This document shows, piece by piece, positions 62,061 to 64,000 of a stretch of 64,000 nucleotides of DNA. Origin of the DNA: Pelargonium x hortorum (Eukaryota > Streptophyta > Magnoliopsida > Geraniales > Geraniaceae); contig JAYMTJ010000022.1 of the NCBI GenBank assembly GCA_036897525.1, positions 56,243-120,242 on the forward strand. Direction: 5' to 3'. Under the pieces are notes generated by a model. The model saw only the letters and a program-made list of their open reading frames with translations. It was not told the DNA's origin and searched no databases. Both the position numbers and the translations under genes were made by a program. How positions within the stretch are numbered: the first letter of the stretch is position 1; each line of letters opens with the position of its first letter.

Positions 62061-63380
62061 TATAGCAAAGATTTGAAGCTAAGTTCATTTGTTTGGTTTA
62101 GAGCCGGGTTGCAGGTCTTTTAGTGTGTAGTTTTACTATCTACAGTACTCTTTCTTAACTATATAGGTAATCTAATACTAATCTAATAGTACAGTGCCCG
62201 CTGGAATAATATGCATACTATGACGGGCTACAAGAATAGAGTTATCTTAATTTTACCCTATAGTTTTATGGATCTCTCGTGTATTTTCTATTTCTTCTCA
62301 GTCCTAATAATAGTTACAGCTCTAAAGGTTTAGCTGATAAGACTCAAAGAGGTCTGGGGGGAAGATTATGAAAGCAAAAGTCAATAAGAGGGCTATGTTT
62401 AAGTATTTCTTAGAGAAGTGCTTTTACAAATTCTTTCGTATTTAATTTCGGTATGCAATTAGTAGCTCTTAGAATAGAAGTAAACTCCGCTTTTAGCTTT
62501 AGGTTAGGAGATTAAAAAAATAAGATAAAAGAGCAAATCGAAGGTCTGCTTTCCCCCTTTTTTAGATTCTCATTTAGCAAGTATAGTAACTTAGGCATTG
62601 TTCGAGTGAATTTGGATTCATTATCTGTAAGTTTATTTGAAATCTGGGATCCCTTATTAGAAGTTGTTAGTAATACAACCTAAGGGTTGCCTTCATTTTT
62701 ATTGGATAGGTTATGAACCCGGAGTATTTATTCAATTAGTTTATCTGGGTAGGGATTATGGAAAAGAAACAAGGTATAGCTCCAAGATTATAAGAGTATC
62801 CAGATGAAAGACTAAGAGAATAAGTCTAGCTACGAAGAGTAAGAAACGGATTCCTGTTATTTTGGCTACAAAGAGGAAAGGCTTATATTCCTTTTATATT
62901 CTTGTGAGTTGTTTACGTGGTAATCTTTATTATATTGAGTACTTTCCAGCCAGCAGGTTTGTACAGAAAATTCGTGAATACTCAAATTACAGAAACAGAC
63001 TCATTTATCGTAGTTAGTCATTCTTTGTGCTTATATATTTATTTACTACCACTGGATCTTCACAAGTTTGAATAAGATCCCTTTTCCATCAAAGGTATCA
63101 GGTATTTAGTTATGTATACAACTAGTAAGTTGGCAACAATGTAAAGTTATTTAGAGGAGCCGTTAATTACTTATGTCCAATCAATTGAACTGTTTTGTGT
63201 ATTCTGAACCTAATATGTAAACAAATCTTTCTTCTTTTTACTATAGCGGAGTTCTCTCCTTTTGTTTGTAGGAAATGTCAGAACGGAAACTAAAATAGCA
63301 GGCCTAGCATGTCGGTTCTTAGTTTGCTTCATATATCTACTTTAGAATTGGAGATATCTATTAAAATAGGAGCTAATTGA
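62060..63380. other. Gene-free, mixed texture
   Basis: No open frame of 60 codons, no RNA gene and no verified repeat. The G/C clusters of A-type DNA thin out toward the right. Confidence 0.4.
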
Positions 63381-63900
63381 GATGCAGTTCTTGTTTATTT
63401 TATGGATTTACTAACATAGCTGCTTTACCATAACAACTTATCATAATTGTTATTAACTTGTTTGTCATTTTCAATGTCCAGATTTCATTAAAGCTGTTTG
63501 GGTTGCTGGATCATAAGTTTTGATTGTTTCGCTTGCTTTGGAGTGAGGTAACTGAATTTATTAAAGAATTTATGCATAGCTTTTCATATTTTGATTGCTT
63601 TGTTTGGTTATGGTTACGTCATTTACAGTAGTTCACAGGAATTGTTCAGTTTGTGTTAAAATTTTGGTACATTAGCAGTTTAATTGTTCAGTTTATTTCA
63701 TATGTAGTGTATTGATTCTGTCTGGTTTATGATTAATGTTTGTGTTGATTTGTTGTTGACTTGGAATTTATTGATGACTAATTGTTGAGTGTGTTGCTGA
63801 TTTAGGGTCTTTTTGTAAACAAGTGCACATTAACTTGAAATTAGCAACAACTTTCAGCTTTGAACTCTTTTATTTGTCAAGAAAATGTGAGAAATTTTTG
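63380..63900. other. T+G-skewed segment unlike the rest of the window
   Basis: In 63601-63840 I counted 111 T against 56 A, and in 63721-63780 14 G against 3 C. Words such as ttgtttg and gttgttgac dominate, ATG is more frequent than elsewhere, and both the G/C clusters and the B-type vocabulary are missing. No frame reaches 60 codons on either strand. It could be an untranslated or intronic part of a gene lying to the right on either strand, or DNA of another origin. From 63900 to the end I see only AT-rich sequence. Confidence 0.45.
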
Positions 63901-64000
63901 TTAGGAGAAGCTATTAGGAGTCAGAGTAGATATAATTAATATGAATTAATTAATAAACTTATTATCTTAAAGCTCATCAATCCCAATTAATACCGAGAAA

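Noticed and set aside
1-64000. CRISPR array
   Set aside because: No regularly spaced direct repeats of 20-40 bases anywhere; the dispersed repeats are irregular in spacing and orientation.

Overview
This 64 kb window carries no protein gene that I can support. It is AT-rich: two sample lines I counted were each 35% G+C. All three stop codons are frequent in all six frames. At that composition about one open frame of 120 codons and roughly a hundred stop-to-stop stretches of 60 codons are expected by chance, which is about what is present. None of the translations resembles a protein family I recognise, and I found no rRNA, intron core, CRISPR array, insertion sequence or intact tRNA.

The best clue to origin is a set of decayed tRNA-like sequences. 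The clearest (3121-3195, minus strand) matches the 5' end and anticodon arm of mitochondrial-type tRNA-Gln. Weaker ones resemble tRNA-Thr, tRNA-Asn/Tyr, tRNA-Phe, tRNA-Tyr and tRNA-Asp. Together with abundant short dispersed repeats, G/C-rich palindromic clusters and almost no coding content, this fits a very expanded, gene-empty stretch of an organellar genome. My favoured reading is mitochondrial, from a plant or alga. This is an inference from memory of tRNA sequences; nuclear intergenic DNA of some protist remains possible.

Two textures alternate. A-type DNA is AT-rich with small G/C clusters such as aggggtcccc followed by tttaata. It fills most of 380-6000, 13340-34860, 36800-38350, 43900-45230, 46770-50860, 53480-56140, 57800-58640 and 59400-60600. 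B-type DNA lacks those clusters and is built from a shared vocabulary of 10-30 base words in both orientations, in changing order. It fills 6000-12880, 17150-17400, 21000-21600, 34860-36800, 38350-43900, 45230-46300, 50860-53480 (interrupted), 56140-57800, 58640-59400 and 60600-62060. The boundaries were drawn by eye and are good to a few hundred bases.

Two segments fit neither texture: a C-skewed island at 12880-13340 holding a 96-codon frame, and a strongly T+G-skewed tail at 63380-63900. An open frame also enters from the left edge of the window (ends at 379) and could be the end of a gene lying outside it. Several dispersed repeats were verified letter by letter, including a 44/49 bp pair (43481 and 61141), a GC-rich hairpin word in three copies (29644, 41040, 49100) and a GC-rich 15-mer pair (1222, 55381).
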